In this document: positions 29,606 through 40,221 of the stretch, in pieces
How positions within the stretch are numbered: the first letter of the stretch is position 1
How the letters are laid out: each line of letters opens with the position of its first letter
Source: Prorocentrum cordatum
Taxonomy: Eukaryota > Sar > Dinophyceae > Prorocentrales > Prorocentraceae
DNA: 62,041 nucleotides
Assembly: GCA_963575745.1 (NCBI GenBank)
Contig: CAUYUJ010017923.1
Location: 158,168-220,208 of the forward strand
Direction of reading: 5' to 3'
Made by a program: the position numbers and the translations under genes
The notes under the pieces: model-generated
What the model was told of the DNA's origin: nothing
What the model saw: only the letters and a program-made list of their open reading frames with translations
The model's database searches: none

Positions 29606-30569
29606 CCACGCGGCAGCCGCGGGGCACGCCGAGGACGCCTACGGAGGGTTCCCGTCGTGCCCGACTGCGACGGAGGCTCACTCCTGCGGGGGGGCCCTCC
29701 CGGGGGCGGGGGGGGGGGGCACCTCGCAGCCCTCCCGGCGGGCCGTCGGAAGGCGCCTCGGGCCCTCGGGGGCCTGCGTGGGGCCGTCTGGGAGCCTCCC
29801 GAGATGGGGCCAGGGAGCGCGCCGCGGCCAGCCAGGCCGGTATGAAGCATCCGGACGGAAGGGCCCAACCGCATGCAGGCGTGAGTGCCGCACAGTGGAG
29901 GCCTGTCCACAAGAAACCCTCCACAAGAAACCCAACCCTGAGACCCCAGGACGTCCGTGGGTTCTGGTGTGGCAGCGTCACGCTCCCCATCGCAAGACCA
30001 TCGAGACCCAAGAAGCCCAGGGCACCCCGGAGGCAAGCAGGGTGCTTCTTGGCATGGGCCTCCACTGTAGGTACAGTCGACTCTCGCCGTCGTGAAGGTC
30101 AGGCTCCGCCAGGTCCAGATGCTGCCACGGGCCGCGGGCCCCAGGCTGGGCCCACAGCGCGAGCAGGGTGCGCGCGTGCTCGTACCGTGCCGACTTCGGC
30201 GCCGGCTCCTGGCACCGCGGGGGGCCCTTCGGCCTGGAGCGGCAGCTTCCGAAACGTCCGATGTTTCAACATCGACCTATTCTGGGTCGCTGGCGGCATG
30301 CAACGTGGGACGCTTCGGTGCCCCCCTGACGGGGACTCCACTATAACGGGCACTTTGGCCAGGGACCCCCGGCGAACGTGACCCGACCCTCCCCGATGCG
30401 GGCAGCGCTGCAATGCCAGAAAGAGGCCCTCAAGTGGCAACTTTCGGCAAATCTCCAAAGTACCCGTTGGTGAATACCCGTTACGGTGCCGCTGAACGCT
30501 GGCGGCGAGGCCGCCGCCGGTCGACACGGCGCGAACCTGCCGTGCGCGCGTCTTCCTCTTCCTTCTTTT
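29606..30569. other. GC-rich spacer with dispersed repeat copies, no gene recognised
   Basis: Contains the second copy of the 180-bp repeat (about 29705-29905), a short tandem CACAAGAAACC (29918-29943) and the second copy of the 'GTCGTGAAGGTCAGGCTCCG' repeat (30089-30185). Confidence 0.55.
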
Positions 30570-30800
30570 CCTCCTCCCTCCTCCCTCCTCCCTCCTTTTC
30601 TCCCTTTCTCCCAAGAGGAAACGCACGAGGAAGAGGAGGGAAGAAGAGGAGGAGGGGGGAGGGCGGACGAGGAAGAGAAGCGCCAGAAGAAGCGGAAGAA
30701 GATGGGGGAGAGGAGGCGCAAGCAGGAGGAGGAGGAGGAGGAGGAGGAGGAGGAGGAGGAGGAGGAGGAGGAGGAGGAGGAGGAGGAGGAGGAGGAGCAC
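30570..30800. repeat. CTC (30570-30600) then GGA (30620-30795) tracts
   Basis: A short CTC-rich run adjoins a purine-rich GGA tract of opposite polarity. Bases 30800-31200 beyond hold only GC-rich sequence without a recognised gene. Confidence 0.85.
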
Positions 30801-31202
30801 GCGCAGCAGCAAGCCTGACCTGGGTGGCCCCGGGAGGCAGCCTCCTCCGCGGCCCCCCCGCGGTGCCCCGCAGGCGGGATATGCGCCTCCTGGCCAGCGA
30901 CGGCCCCGCCCGATGGAATGGAATGCCTCGCTCGCGGCTGGGCGCGGGCACGTCTTCGGGCGGCGCCTGGCTGCTCCCAGGATCCGCCCGCACGCGGGCC
31001 AGCGCAGCTCTCGTGAGCCCCCGCAGGCGCCACGAGCGTGCCTCGCGAAGGTCTTCCCGCGGGATGCGAGCGAGAGCACGGCAGGCGGAGCACCACTGGG
31101 CCTGCCTGCAGGCCTGGGCACGATGGCCGCGCCCGGCCGCCTCTGCGGGCGGGCACGCGCAAGGCGGCGGCGCTGCAGCGCAGAGAGGAGGAGGAACATA
31201 GA

Positions 31203-31385
31203 GGAACGAACAATGACACAAAGATAAAAACTCGGAGGTCCGCGCGGATTTCTCGGATCGGCGCTGGAGCCCCCCGGCGGCGCCTCCGGCGACGCACCCG
31301 GCGCTCCAGGGAGGGGGGTGCAGCGCTGACCCGAGAAATCCGCGCGGACCTTCGAGTTTTTATGTTTATGTCATTGCTTGTTCCC
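31203..31385. repeat. Foldback (inverted-repeat) element
   Basis: The left arm (31203-31256) and right arm (31331-31385) are about 50-bp inverted repeats with a perfect 20-bp core, GGTCCGCGCGGATTTCTCGG, at 31237-31256 and inverted at 31331-31350. The 74-bp loop is GC-rich and itself partly self-complementary (GGCGCTGGAG / CTCCAG). The right arm is followed within a few bases by (GAC)n. Confidence 0.8.
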
Positions 31386-31387
31386 CT

Positions 31388-31393
31388 AAGGAA

Positions 31394-31444
<51 letters not shown>

Positions 31445-31530
31445 GACGAGGACGAGGACGACGACGAGGACGACGACGACGACGAGGACGACGAGGACGA
31501 CGACGAGGACGACGAGGACGACGACGACTT
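31388..31530. repeat. (GAC)n tract
   Basis: GAC/GACGAG run. In one plus frame it encodes poly-Asp continuing into DLYVSIRDEYKPRSHWAAIR and on to about 31690, which could be a coding exon, but no start or homology supports it. Confidence 0.8.
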
Positions 31531-31756
31531 ATACGTCAGCATCAGGGATGAGTACAAACCTCGATCGCATTGGGCTGCAATCCGTTGTGACAAGAACGAT
31601 GGCACTATGCCATTCGGAAGAAATCCCGCTGCACGGGAGGACTGTGCCTTTCGTATGTGTCGCGAAGCGCTGGTGCGGCCTGGGGCTCGAGCGGCATAGC
31701 AGGCGGCATGGGAATCGAGCGGCTAGTACAAGCTGGTTTGAACATGCATACTATAT

Positions 31757-32296
31757 CTACACCACTTCGTGTCCGAGGAAAGCGGCGGCTTCCTCGTCGG
31801 CGTCATATGCGTCGTCGGGACTCGGCAATTCACCCATACAATCGCCTACAGAGTCCTGACGGTCGTCCCCAGACACCCTGGACACGTTCTGAGCTACAGA
31901 TATAATTCGCTGAGGTTCGGGTGCCGCGCGTGGCGGCGAACTGGCACGCACGAGTCGAATTGGCTGCGACAGAGAGCGTGCGAGCGGGCCGTGCCTAGTC
32001 GGGAGGATGGGAGGAGCGCGGTCTTGTCCTAGCGGCTCAGCGCCTGGACCCACGTCGACAGCTCCTCCTCGAGCCAACCCGCGGGCATCACGCCCGTGTG
32101 GACCGTGGCCTTGCCCTCGCAGCGGAGGGAGTTGAGCACGACCTTCCTCATGTTCCACGCCTTCATGGAGAACAGGATCTTCGTGGTGGCTGAGTCGTGG
32201 CACTTCTCGAGCCGTATGAAATCTACTGCATCCTCGATGTCTGTCTTGCTGATGTGATTCTCTTCCATCTCGTCGAGCGCGGTCCGATCCAGCCAC
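31757..32296 (-). CDS. Unidentified minus-strand ORF/exons
   Basis: Two protein-like segments lie head to tail on the minus strand. In 32296-32029 one frame reads IQEWLDRTALDE-type sequence into MEENHISKTDIEDAVDFIRL, then FSMKAWNMRKVVLNSLRC and PAGWLEEELSTWVQALSR, ending at TAG (32029). A second frame gives AQNVSRVSGDDRQDSVGDCM... DDAYDADEEAAAFLGHEVV towards 31757. The first has balanced composition, unlike the repeat-derived frames around it, so it is probably a real coding segment or a retroelement remnant. A frameshift or intron would have to join the two. I recognise no domain and assign no function. Confidence 0.4.
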   Translation of the reverse strand: MAGSDRARRDGRESHQQDRHRGCSRFHTAREVPRLSHHEDPVLHEGVEHEEGRAQLPPLRGQGHGPHGRDARGLARGGAVDVGPGAEPLGQDRAPPILPTRHGPLARSLSQPIRLVRASSPPRAAPEPQRIISVAQNVSRVSGDDRQDSVGDCMGELPSPDDAYDADEEAAAFLGHEVV

Positions 32297-32366
32297 TCCT
32301 GGATGGCTCGCTTGTTGGCGCCCCCGATGCGACCCGACGATCAGCGAGAGGTTCCGATACTACGAC

Positions 32367-33732
32367 ATGCGAGAGCTCCGCTCCACATTCGTCTCCCAGG
32401 AATGGGCACCACCCGAAGCTCTACCCATCACCACCCACCTCCCATCTCCCGTGTCTGTCCCCGTTGACTCCGACGACGAAGAACTACTTTACGTATGTGG
32501 GTTGGGGGGCTGCGAACAGAGGTTCGCCACCGCCCATAAGTTAGCCATCCATCAGGTCCATTCTAAGGCCCCAGGACACGGCTGGCCCCCGATCCTCACG
32601 ACACTTACGGTTGACAACAAGTGCCTGATGTGCAACACCGTCTTCCAGAATATGGAACATACGATCCGTCACCATCGTAGGTCATGGCTCCAGGGACGTT
32701 GCCTACCAGACCAAACTCGACATGTATATACATATGTTCCCGCTGGTGTACGCATGTGTCCGTATTCGGCCGTCTCGAAGAACCCCCAGTGTTGCATAGA
32801 GGCTAACTCGTTGGAGTCCTTGAGGGCCCACTTGCGTCTACACTTACCGCCGTCGCCATCTGGCTCAGCGTGGAAGCAGCCCGATACGCCGACCACCCGC
32901 AGGCCCACCAGCAGCGGCCCTCCCTCGGGGCCTCCCGCGGTCGCGACAGCTCGCGACACCGCGGCAGCCGCGGACACCGCGGAGGCCCGCCAGGCGCTTC
33001 GCTTGGCATCGCATCGCCTTCTTCTGCCTCGTGCCCCACCAGCTGCGGCAGCTGCGGCCCAACCTCGTGACGCACGACGTCACGCTGCTGGCCGAGAACA
33101 TCCACCAGGGGATCCACCACCTGGTCCACCGCTGCCTTCGCCCACGGCCGCTGCGCCGCACCTGAGAGGACAAGGCGCTACCACCACCCCGACACTACCT
33201 GTTCGACCCGATGGCGGCGAACGACACGCCGATGAACCGCACCAAGACGACGTGGCGATTGCAGGCCTCATCGGACCCCTCCAAGACTTCTGGCGGCGCC
33301 TCAGCGAGCAAAGGGCGAGACGGGGACGGAGCGCCGCTACAGAAGACACAGAGGGGAGCCGAAGGGGCCAAGGGCGGAGGCAAGGATCAGGCAGCAGAGG
33401 CAGAGACGGACGCACCAGCGCGCCGTCGGCGCGGAGGCCAGCGCCACCGCCGTGGACAGCACACCGAGAAGAAGTGGACGAGCAAGGACCCGAACCTGTT
33501 GCAGATGATGACGATCATGGGCAAGCTGGCACTACAAAACAGCCATCGAGCCAGGCTAGCGCTGGCCACGACCGTCGACACGGCCAACCTGCCGACCAGC
33601 CACTCGCTCGTGGTCGCGATCTCGGAGGACCTGGACATATTTAAGCAGCACGTCGAGAAGCTCCGCCAGGGCGACGACGGCCAGAAGGAGGAGCTCAAGA
33701 CTCTAGGGTCGCCGACCGCCTCGCTCGTCCTG

Positions 33733-33798
<66 letters not shown>

Positions 33799-33990
33799 GG
33801 GGGAAACGACCGCTGCGCGCAACGCGCGGCGAGAGCGCGCGGGGCGAGGACGCGTCCGCGGGGCCCACGGGCCCATGGGACGTGCCCGAGCGGGCTGCCG
33901 CTGGCGCGTCGTGCCCCTCCGTCGGCGGGACGTTTTCGGACGGGACCGCCGTGGACAACTGCGACACGAGAGATCGTGGGGCGCGCATTC
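32367..33990 (+). pseudogene. Retroelement E tail: Cys/His zinc-finger region plus charged helical region
   Basis: From ATG 32367: finger 1 C44-x4-C49-x12-H62-x2-H65, finger 2 C86-x2-C89...H102-H103, and a third cluster C131, C142, C143, H155, H159. A Pro/Ala/Arg-rich region follows, then after a frame change between about 33340 and 33450 comes DPNLLQMMTIMGKLALQNSH... FKQHVEKLRQG, a helical segment, and poly-Asp (33733-33797). Zinc fingers of this type, followed by a helical tail, occur at the C terminus of some dinoflagellate RT polyproteins; that identification is from memory and inference. No RT is present, so the copy would be 5'-truncated. It ends against a CTC tract in its own sense. 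A stand-alone zinc-finger protein is the alternative. Confidence 0.45.
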
Positions 33991-34076
33991 TTCGTCGTCC
34001 TCCTCCTCCTCCTCCTCCTCCTCCTCCTCCTCCTTCCCCTCCCCCTCCTCCCTCCTCCCTCCTCCTCCCTCCTTCA
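33990..34076. repeat. (CTC)n tract at the 3' end of E
   Basis: CTC/TCC run starting after GCGCATTCTTCGTCG, same polarity relative to element E as in A, B and D. Confidence 0.85.
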
Positions 34077-34982
34077 TCGATCTCGGAGGGTCCTGAGGTG
34101 CCCCAGAGCCTCCATGGGTCCCCGGGGCCTACTGGGGGGATGAGAGATTTCCGCGGGGCGGCACCGCCTATGGCAGGCCAGTTTTTTGTGTATTTGTTCG
34201 GCTGCCTGCTGGAGGCTAATCGATACCACCTCCACCGCTCGCTCTCGTGTTTCTCGACTTGACTCGTCTCTCCCCATGCGACCTTTCGCCTCGTTCCCCG
34301 CTCAACGGGGTCCTTGGCCCGCCCTGTCGCCATTTGGTCCGACGGCCGCATCACCGTGGACCCGCTTGCTGCCCTGTTTGACGACTTTGGCGTTGTGGTG
34401 GCCACTACTTGGCCAAAGGCTCGACCCTGGTTGCAGGCTCACGCGGAGGTGTGCTAATTACAGTGGGCACGTGTGCGACGATGACTCGTGCCTCCGAAAA
34501 AGCCGTAAACAATTCGCAGAAGAACATCGCGTTCAGTGAACGCGATGCTCTTTCGAAGGGACGTTCACTTGGTAAAAGCCCCTCCGAAAGACAATCGACA
34601 ATTCGCGAAAGAGCACGGCGCTCAGTGAATGCGAGTCAGCTCCAGGGTGTCACCCTGGAGTTGACCCGCCGCGGGTTCCTCCCCACATGCTCACCACGTG
34701 GCCGTTTTTCCATGCCTCCCAAGGGGCACCACTCCCTCGGGAGACCGCACGCTGCACGCCCCCCTTCGCACGCCAGGGCCGGGCATCCTGGCCGCAGGAA
34801 GGACGGGTGTGAGCTCACGGATGGGCCCCCCCGCAGGGGACCCGCCTCCCGCCCAAGCGCTCCGCGGTGTACGCGCGGGGCCACCGCAAGGAGAGGCAAG
34901 GCGACGAGGGTGCAAATTTCCCCGTCCCTGGCCCCATACGGGCAGGCAAGGGTTACGAACGGGCTGCTACCCGCCTGTTTTC
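34077..34982. other. Unique spacer with two near-perfect palindromes
   Basis: Palindrome 1: CATCGCGTTCA (34525-34535), centre G, TGAACGCGATG (34537-34547). Palindrome 2: arms of 15 nt with one mismatch (34635-34649 and 34651-34665) around T34650, core CTCCAGGGTG/CACCCTGGAG. A degenerate copy of palindrome 1 lies at about 34590-34635. No gene was recognised. Confidence 0.7.
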
Positions 34983-35594
34983 CTGGAGGAGGAGGAGGAG
35001 GAGGAGGAGGAAGAAGAAGAGAAAGATGATGATGAAAGAGGAGGAGGAGAGGAGGAGGAGGAGGAGGAGGAGGGGAAGGAGGGGGGAGGAGCGTCGAAGA
35101 GGAGGAGAAGGACGGAGGAGGAGGAGGAGAGGAGGAGAGGAGGGAGGAGGAGGAGGGAGGAGTAGGAGTAGGGGTAAAGGAGTAAGGGAGGAATAGGAAG
35201 AAGGTGGAGGCAGGGGGAGGAGGAGGGAGGGAGGAGGAGAGGGGAGGAAGTAGATGTGGAGGAGGAAGGGACAGCAGGAGGAGCAGGAGGGTCAGGACGA
35301 GAAGGATGATGGGGGGGAGAAGGGGGTGGCGGATGCGGGGAGGGCGCAGAGCAGACACACACACACACAAGAGCAGGCACACACGCGCACACACTCTCAC
35401 CCCCGCGCGCGCGCGGCAGAGCGCCCTCCCTGCCCTTGCGGCCTGTCATCCGCGACGGCGCCCGGCGGGAAGGTAAGCCTTGCGGGAGAGGAAGCAAGGA
35501 GGGAGGGAGTAACAGGATGGGGGAGGCAGAGGAGGAGGAGGAGGAGGAGGAGGCAGTGGGAGAGAGGAATAGGGATAAGGAGGGAAGGCGGGAA
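34983..35594. repeat. GGA-rich tracts with a short (CA)n
   Basis: GGA-rich sequence at 34983-35330 and 35520-35590, separated by (CA)n/(CG)n-like sequence at 35355-35415. Confidence 0.9.
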
Positions 35595-35825
35595 GGATGA
35601 TGCTGCTGCTGCTGATGGTGGTGGCGGTGGTGATGATGATGCTGATGCTGATGCTGATGATGAGGATGATGATGAGGATGATAGGGGAGGGTGACGCTGA
35701 TGATGCTGATGATGATGACGATGCGTTTGCTGATGGCGACGGCGACGATGATACTGACGACGACGGCGGCGACGACGACGATGATAACGATGACGGTACT
35801 GGTCATGGTGGTGATGATGATGATT

Positions 35826-35867
<42 letters not shown>

Positions 35868-35971
35868 GTCATGATGAGGATGATGCTGATGACGATGGTG
35901 ATGCTGATCTTGATGCTGCTGATGATGATGACGCTGATGATGATGATGCTGAGGATGGTGGTGATGATTGC

Positions 35972-36005
<34 letters not shown>

Positions 36006-36429
36006 GTGGTACTGATAATGCTGATGGCGATGCCGACGCCAGAGATGATGATCATGGTGATGGTGATGGTGATGATGATGCTGATGATGGTGACGACGAT
36101 CCTGACACGATTATGATTCCGATGACGATGGTGATGGTGGTGATGGTGGTGGTGATGATAATACTGACGACGACAAAGACGACGACGATGCTGATGTTCA
36201 TGATGATGATGATAATGAACGGAGAGGACGCGGTTTTGGAGGATGAGGATGCTGATTATGATGGTGCTGAACCTGCTCATGCTGAAGATGATGCTCATGA
36301 TGATGATGACGATGATGATGATGGTGATGCTGATGATAAGGATGATGAAGATGATGATAATGTTGATGGTGATGCTGATTATGATAATGATGATCATGGG
36401 TATGCTGCTGATGGTGATGAGGACGATAC

Positions 36430-36477
<48 letters not shown>

Positions 36478-36846
36478 CGGCGACTCTGATGCTGATGATG
36501 CTGATGACGAAGTTTATGGTGGCAGTGATGGTGGTGATGGTGTTAATACTGCTGACGACGACAAAGACGACGATGATATTGATGACGGAGAGAGGAGGGT
36601 CAGGAGGATGAGGATGGTGGTGATGATGATGACGAAGACGACGACAGTGATGGTGATGATCATGGCGATGATGATGATGATGATGATGATGCTGTTGATG
36701 ATGATGGTGATGGTGGTGCTGATGTTGCTCATGATGATGATGACGATGATCATAATGGTGGTGATGACGATGATTATGATGAGGATGATAATGGCTGTGC
36801 TGATGCTGCTGATGAGGAGGATGATGAGGATACCGATGATGATGGC

Positions 36847-36911
<65 letters not shown>

Positions 36912-37070
36912 GAAGGAGGAAGATGATGATGACGATGATGATGCTGCTGCTGATGATGATGATGCTGATGATGCTGGTGCTGATGCTGATGCTGATGGTG
37001 ATGACGACGGTGATGATGGTGGTGATGATGCTGCTGCTGTTGATGATGTGGAAGAGGATGAGTAGGGAGG
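35595..37070. repeat. (GAT)n tract of about 1.47 kb
   Basis: GATGATGCT/GATGATGGT repeats with long pure GAT runs (for example 36430-36477 and 36848-36910). A 511-codon frame of Asp/Met is entirely repeat-derived. The reverse-complementary type of tract is at 50060-51735. Confidence 0.95.
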
Positions 37071-37074
37071 ATGG

Positions 37075-37961
37075 AAGGAGGCGGAGGAGGAGGAGGAGGA
37101 GGAGGAGGGAGGGAAGAGGAAGAAGAGGGTAGAGGTGGAGGAGGAGAAGGAAGGAAAGATGGAGAGAGGACAGAGGAGGAACATGAAGGACGAGGAGGAA
37201 GAACATAGGAGGTGGAGCAGGGAGGAAGGAGGGTGAGAGCAGGGAGGAGAAAGGAGAGGGAGAGCGAGATTCGTTGCCAGGAAAGCTCCGACACCGAATA
37301 CGCCCCAGGATTTACAGACATGGCTGGCCGAACTAGGCCATCGTTGGAAATTCGGGCCGAAGACCCTACTCCCCCCCCCCCATTGTCGGAAGCAACATCT
37401 CACGAACTCTCAGGAGGGCAATCTACGAAGCCCTCGTGACTGAGAGGCGACCGTGCGCACAACCGATGCGCACTCCTGGGCGAGAAGCCTGGGTGCTCCA
37501 TCTGCGTACCTGCTGCACTCGCCACAGAAGCCAGAACGGCCCCTCTGCCACCATGTGTGATTATGGCGCAGAAGCTGCTGCGGAGGATGGGAGGGGAAAG
37601 AATACGGAAGAGAGATGAGGAGGGATGGTGGGGAGCAGGGAGGAGTGAGGAGGAAGGGGGTTACGGAGAGTAGAGGGACGAGATGGAGACGGCGGGAGGG
37701 GGCGGGGGAGGAGTGGGGAGGGAGGAAGGGGGGAGGAGAGGAGAGAAGAGGAGAGGGAGGAGGGAGACGAGGAGGATGAGGAGCACGGAAGGGGAATCAG
37801 GAGAGAGGAACTGGAGAGAGGAGGAAGGAGCCGGAAGGAGGCGCAGGGCACAAGGCGCAGAGATGCGAGGGATGCGGAGGAGGGCGGGGGGATGAAGGAT
37901 GGAAGGGGCAAAGAAGGAAAGAAAAGGGGGGCGAGTCCTCCTCCGCTCCTGCTCCCTAAGA
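37075..37961. repeat. GGA-rich tracts flanking a unique island (37262-37615)
   Basis: Purine-rich sequence at 37075-37260 and 37610-37925 surrounds about 350 bp of unique sequence with a C-run at 37371-37381. I see no supported gene in the island. Confidence 0.75.
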
Positions 37962-38530
37962 GCAACTTCTCCCTGTCGCCCCGAGGAAGGTCGAAATGGC
38001 GGGCCGGGCGTTTCGCTGGAGGCTTCCTTACCATGTGTGAGCCTCAAGATTACAAACTGACAACAGCTTCGCAGATGGAGGGCGGCCCGCTTCCAAAATG
38101 CGGATATTGCCGTAGCGCCGCGCACATTCGTTTTCAATATTTGCTAGAGCTTCACCAATTGAGGGTGGTTCCTTTACAACATGTGGCTCTCGCCCCAGCG
38201 CCGCGTATATTCGCTTTACACATGTGCGAGGGTTTCACGGATCCCCTGTTTCTAACGGTTCAGGACTGCCAGAGCGCAACAGTTACGCTGATTCGCGCTG
38301 TTGAAGTCTCAGGACATGTGTCCTGGCACGGTTCATTATCGTCAAGACATAACAGTCGGCTTCATTCGTGGCGATGAAGTCCCGGAAATGCTGTTTTGGC
38401 ACGCTTCGGGATCTTCAATCGTTTCTCAAAACGGGGCACTTCATTCAGCGGGAATGAATATTTGTAGGGAGGGAGCCTGGGGGAGGGTTTATTCAAACAT
38501 CGTTGATGAGCCTTGCCTTTGCACTGGTCC
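37962..38530 (-). repeat. R-family composite repeat, copy 3
   Basis: Minus-strand reading: ends at ...CACTGGT|CC (38530), has the CATCGTTGA-type block, the 75-80-bp unit type (CCTGGCACGGTTCATTATCG on plus), two to three 82-bp units (GCCGCGCACATTCG at about 38115) and the terminal block with GCGGGCCGGGCGTTTCGC and GTCGCCCCGAGG. It is shorter than copies 1 and 2 because the 82-bp array is reduced. Confidence 0.8.
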
Positions 38531-39055
38531 TTCTCCTCCTCCTCCTCCTCCTCCTCCTCCTCCTCCTCCTCTTCCTCCTCTTCCTCCTCCTCCTCCTCCT
38601 CCTCCTCCTCCTCCATCCTTACTCCCACAATCAAGCTGCTACCACCAGGAACGCCAAATGCGGAACGACGCCCGTGTCTGCCCCCCCCCCCCCCCCCCCA
38701 AAAAAAAAAACACCTCGGTGCGCCAGGAGCGCTGGAGGAACAACCATGGAAGGACCTAAGGAACACCGAGCCCCTTTCTGAACCCGAACTGCTTCCTAGT
38801 TAAGGGTGGTGGCTGTACTCCTCGGCATCCTCCTCATCCTCTTAGTATTATCTTCCCTTCTCCGGGCCCACAAACAAAAACGTACGCGCCCAATCATGAA
38901 ACCGAATACGGCCCCCTCAGTCCGCGAGGCCAGCGTCGAATTACGAACGTTCGCGTAACGCATAACTACAAACCCACAAAAATCAATGTACGCTCGCGTC
39001 TTGTTGTTTGCGCTTGCTCGGCATCGTGTTCCCTCAGTACCCTCCTCCTGATTAT
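38528..39055. repeat. (CTC)n (38528-38615), C19/A11 homopolymers (38681-38710) and unique sequence
   Basis: The CTC tract abuts R copy 3. The back-to-back homopolymers are likely low-accuracy bases. Bases 38711-39055 show no gene. Confidence 0.8.
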
Positions 39056-39059
39056 CCTT

Positions 39060-39545
39060 TCACCTCCTCGTTCCTCCTCCTCCTCCTCCTCCTCCTGCTC
39101 TTGCTCCTGCTCCTGATCCTGATCCTCCGTTATCCTCCTCGATCCTCCTCAATCCTCCTCGTCGTCGTCCTCCTCCTCCTCCTGATCCTTATTGATATTA
39201 TCCGCGACCCCCTCCTCCCTCTCCTCCTCCTCGTCCTCCTCCTCGTCCTCCTCCTCGTCCTCCTCGTCTTCCTCCTCCTCCTCCTCCTCCTCCTCCTCCT
39301 CCTCCTCCTCCTCCTCCTCCTCCTCCTCCTATTCCTCCTCCTCCTCTCCTCATCCCTCTCCTCCCTCTCCTCCCCCACCCCTCCTCCTGCTCCTCTCCCT
39401 CCCCCCCCTCCTCCTCCTCTCCTTCCTCCTGCTCCTCCTCCTCCTCCTCCTCCTCCTGCTCCCCCTCCTCATCAACCTTCTCCTCCTCCTCCTCCTCCGC
39501 CTCCACCTCCGCTTCCTCGTCCTCCTACTCCACCTTCTCCTCCTT
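39060..39545. repeat. (CTC)n tract downstream of element C
   Basis: CTC/TCC-rich on plus, hence GAG in the sense of element C, opposite to the polarity seen with A, B, D and E. Confidence 0.9.
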
Positions 39546-39668
39546 GTTCTCATCCTTCACCTTGGCACTCGTCCGCAGTGAACCATTTCATCAGAACAAT
39601 ATGTAATAATAGCAGCCCATACACTGAAGTACTGGCTGAGGGAAACTCGAAGTCTTCCCTGCTTCATT

Positions 39669-39962
39669 ATGACTGAGAAAGACTTGTTGCCTTCAGTGCC
39701 CACTCGGCGACGGAAGGTTCAACACTATCATCTGAGTGAGGAGGTACCAGTATGTGAACTGATGTCCCGCTCCATGTACGACATAACATATGAGAACTCT
39801 ATCTTGATGTTGCTCATGTGTGCATTCCAAGAGAAAAAACTGCCATTGGCTGCCTCTTCGCCTGATAATCCATATGAAGGTACCCTCTCATGCAATGCAA
39901 GGGGCCCGTATACAGTGGACGTGCATAAATGTTTGAGCCCACCATTTCACAATAATCAATAA
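39669..39962 (+). CDS. Small unidentified ORF (97 aa) in the 3' flank of element C
   Basis: ATG 39669 to TAA 39962 encodes a balanced protein (MTEKDLLPSVPTRRRK... HYHLSEEVPVCELMSRSMYD... SILMLLMCAFQEKK). Its base composition is AT-richer than the surroundings and similar to element C, and it lies antisense in what would be the 3' UTR of element C. No domain is recognised. Chance is possible at this length; composition and lack of repeats are the only support. Confidence 0.25.
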   Translation: MTEKDLLPSVPTRRRKVQHYHLSEEVPVCELMSRSMYDITYENSILMLLMCAFQEKKLPLAASSPDNPYEGTLSCNARGPYTVDVHKCLSPPFHNNQ

Positions 39963-40221
39963 TCACAGCGCCGACCGAGGGGGAGCACGCTCCGTCGCGA
40001 TTAAGGCATCGTGGCCACCAGTAATGGCCCTACGGGTCCTCCCCCTCGGCGATAGATAAAACAATACATCCAGCATACCAGATGCATCCAGCAAAACCAG
40101 ACTCACCGCCACTCCTACGCGCTGTTGTCCTGCGAGCGACCTAAGTCCAACAGGCAGGTGCACCAGAGGGGTGGACGATGGCTGTGCGACTAAACCAGGT
40201 GATTAGCCTGGATTTTGCGTC

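Noticed and set aside
33733-33797. Acidic poly-Asp protein domain
   Set aside because: A (GAC)n microsatellite within the tail of element E; no evidence that it is functional.
35597-37132. 511-codon open frame of Asp/Met
   Set aside because: Entirely explained by the (GAT)n repeat; GAT/ATG/TGA phases leave two frames stop-free.
38681-38710. C19A11 as a poly-A retrotransposon tail
   Set aside because: Adjacent homopolymers of two kinds with no element upstream; more likely a low-accuracy or slippage region.
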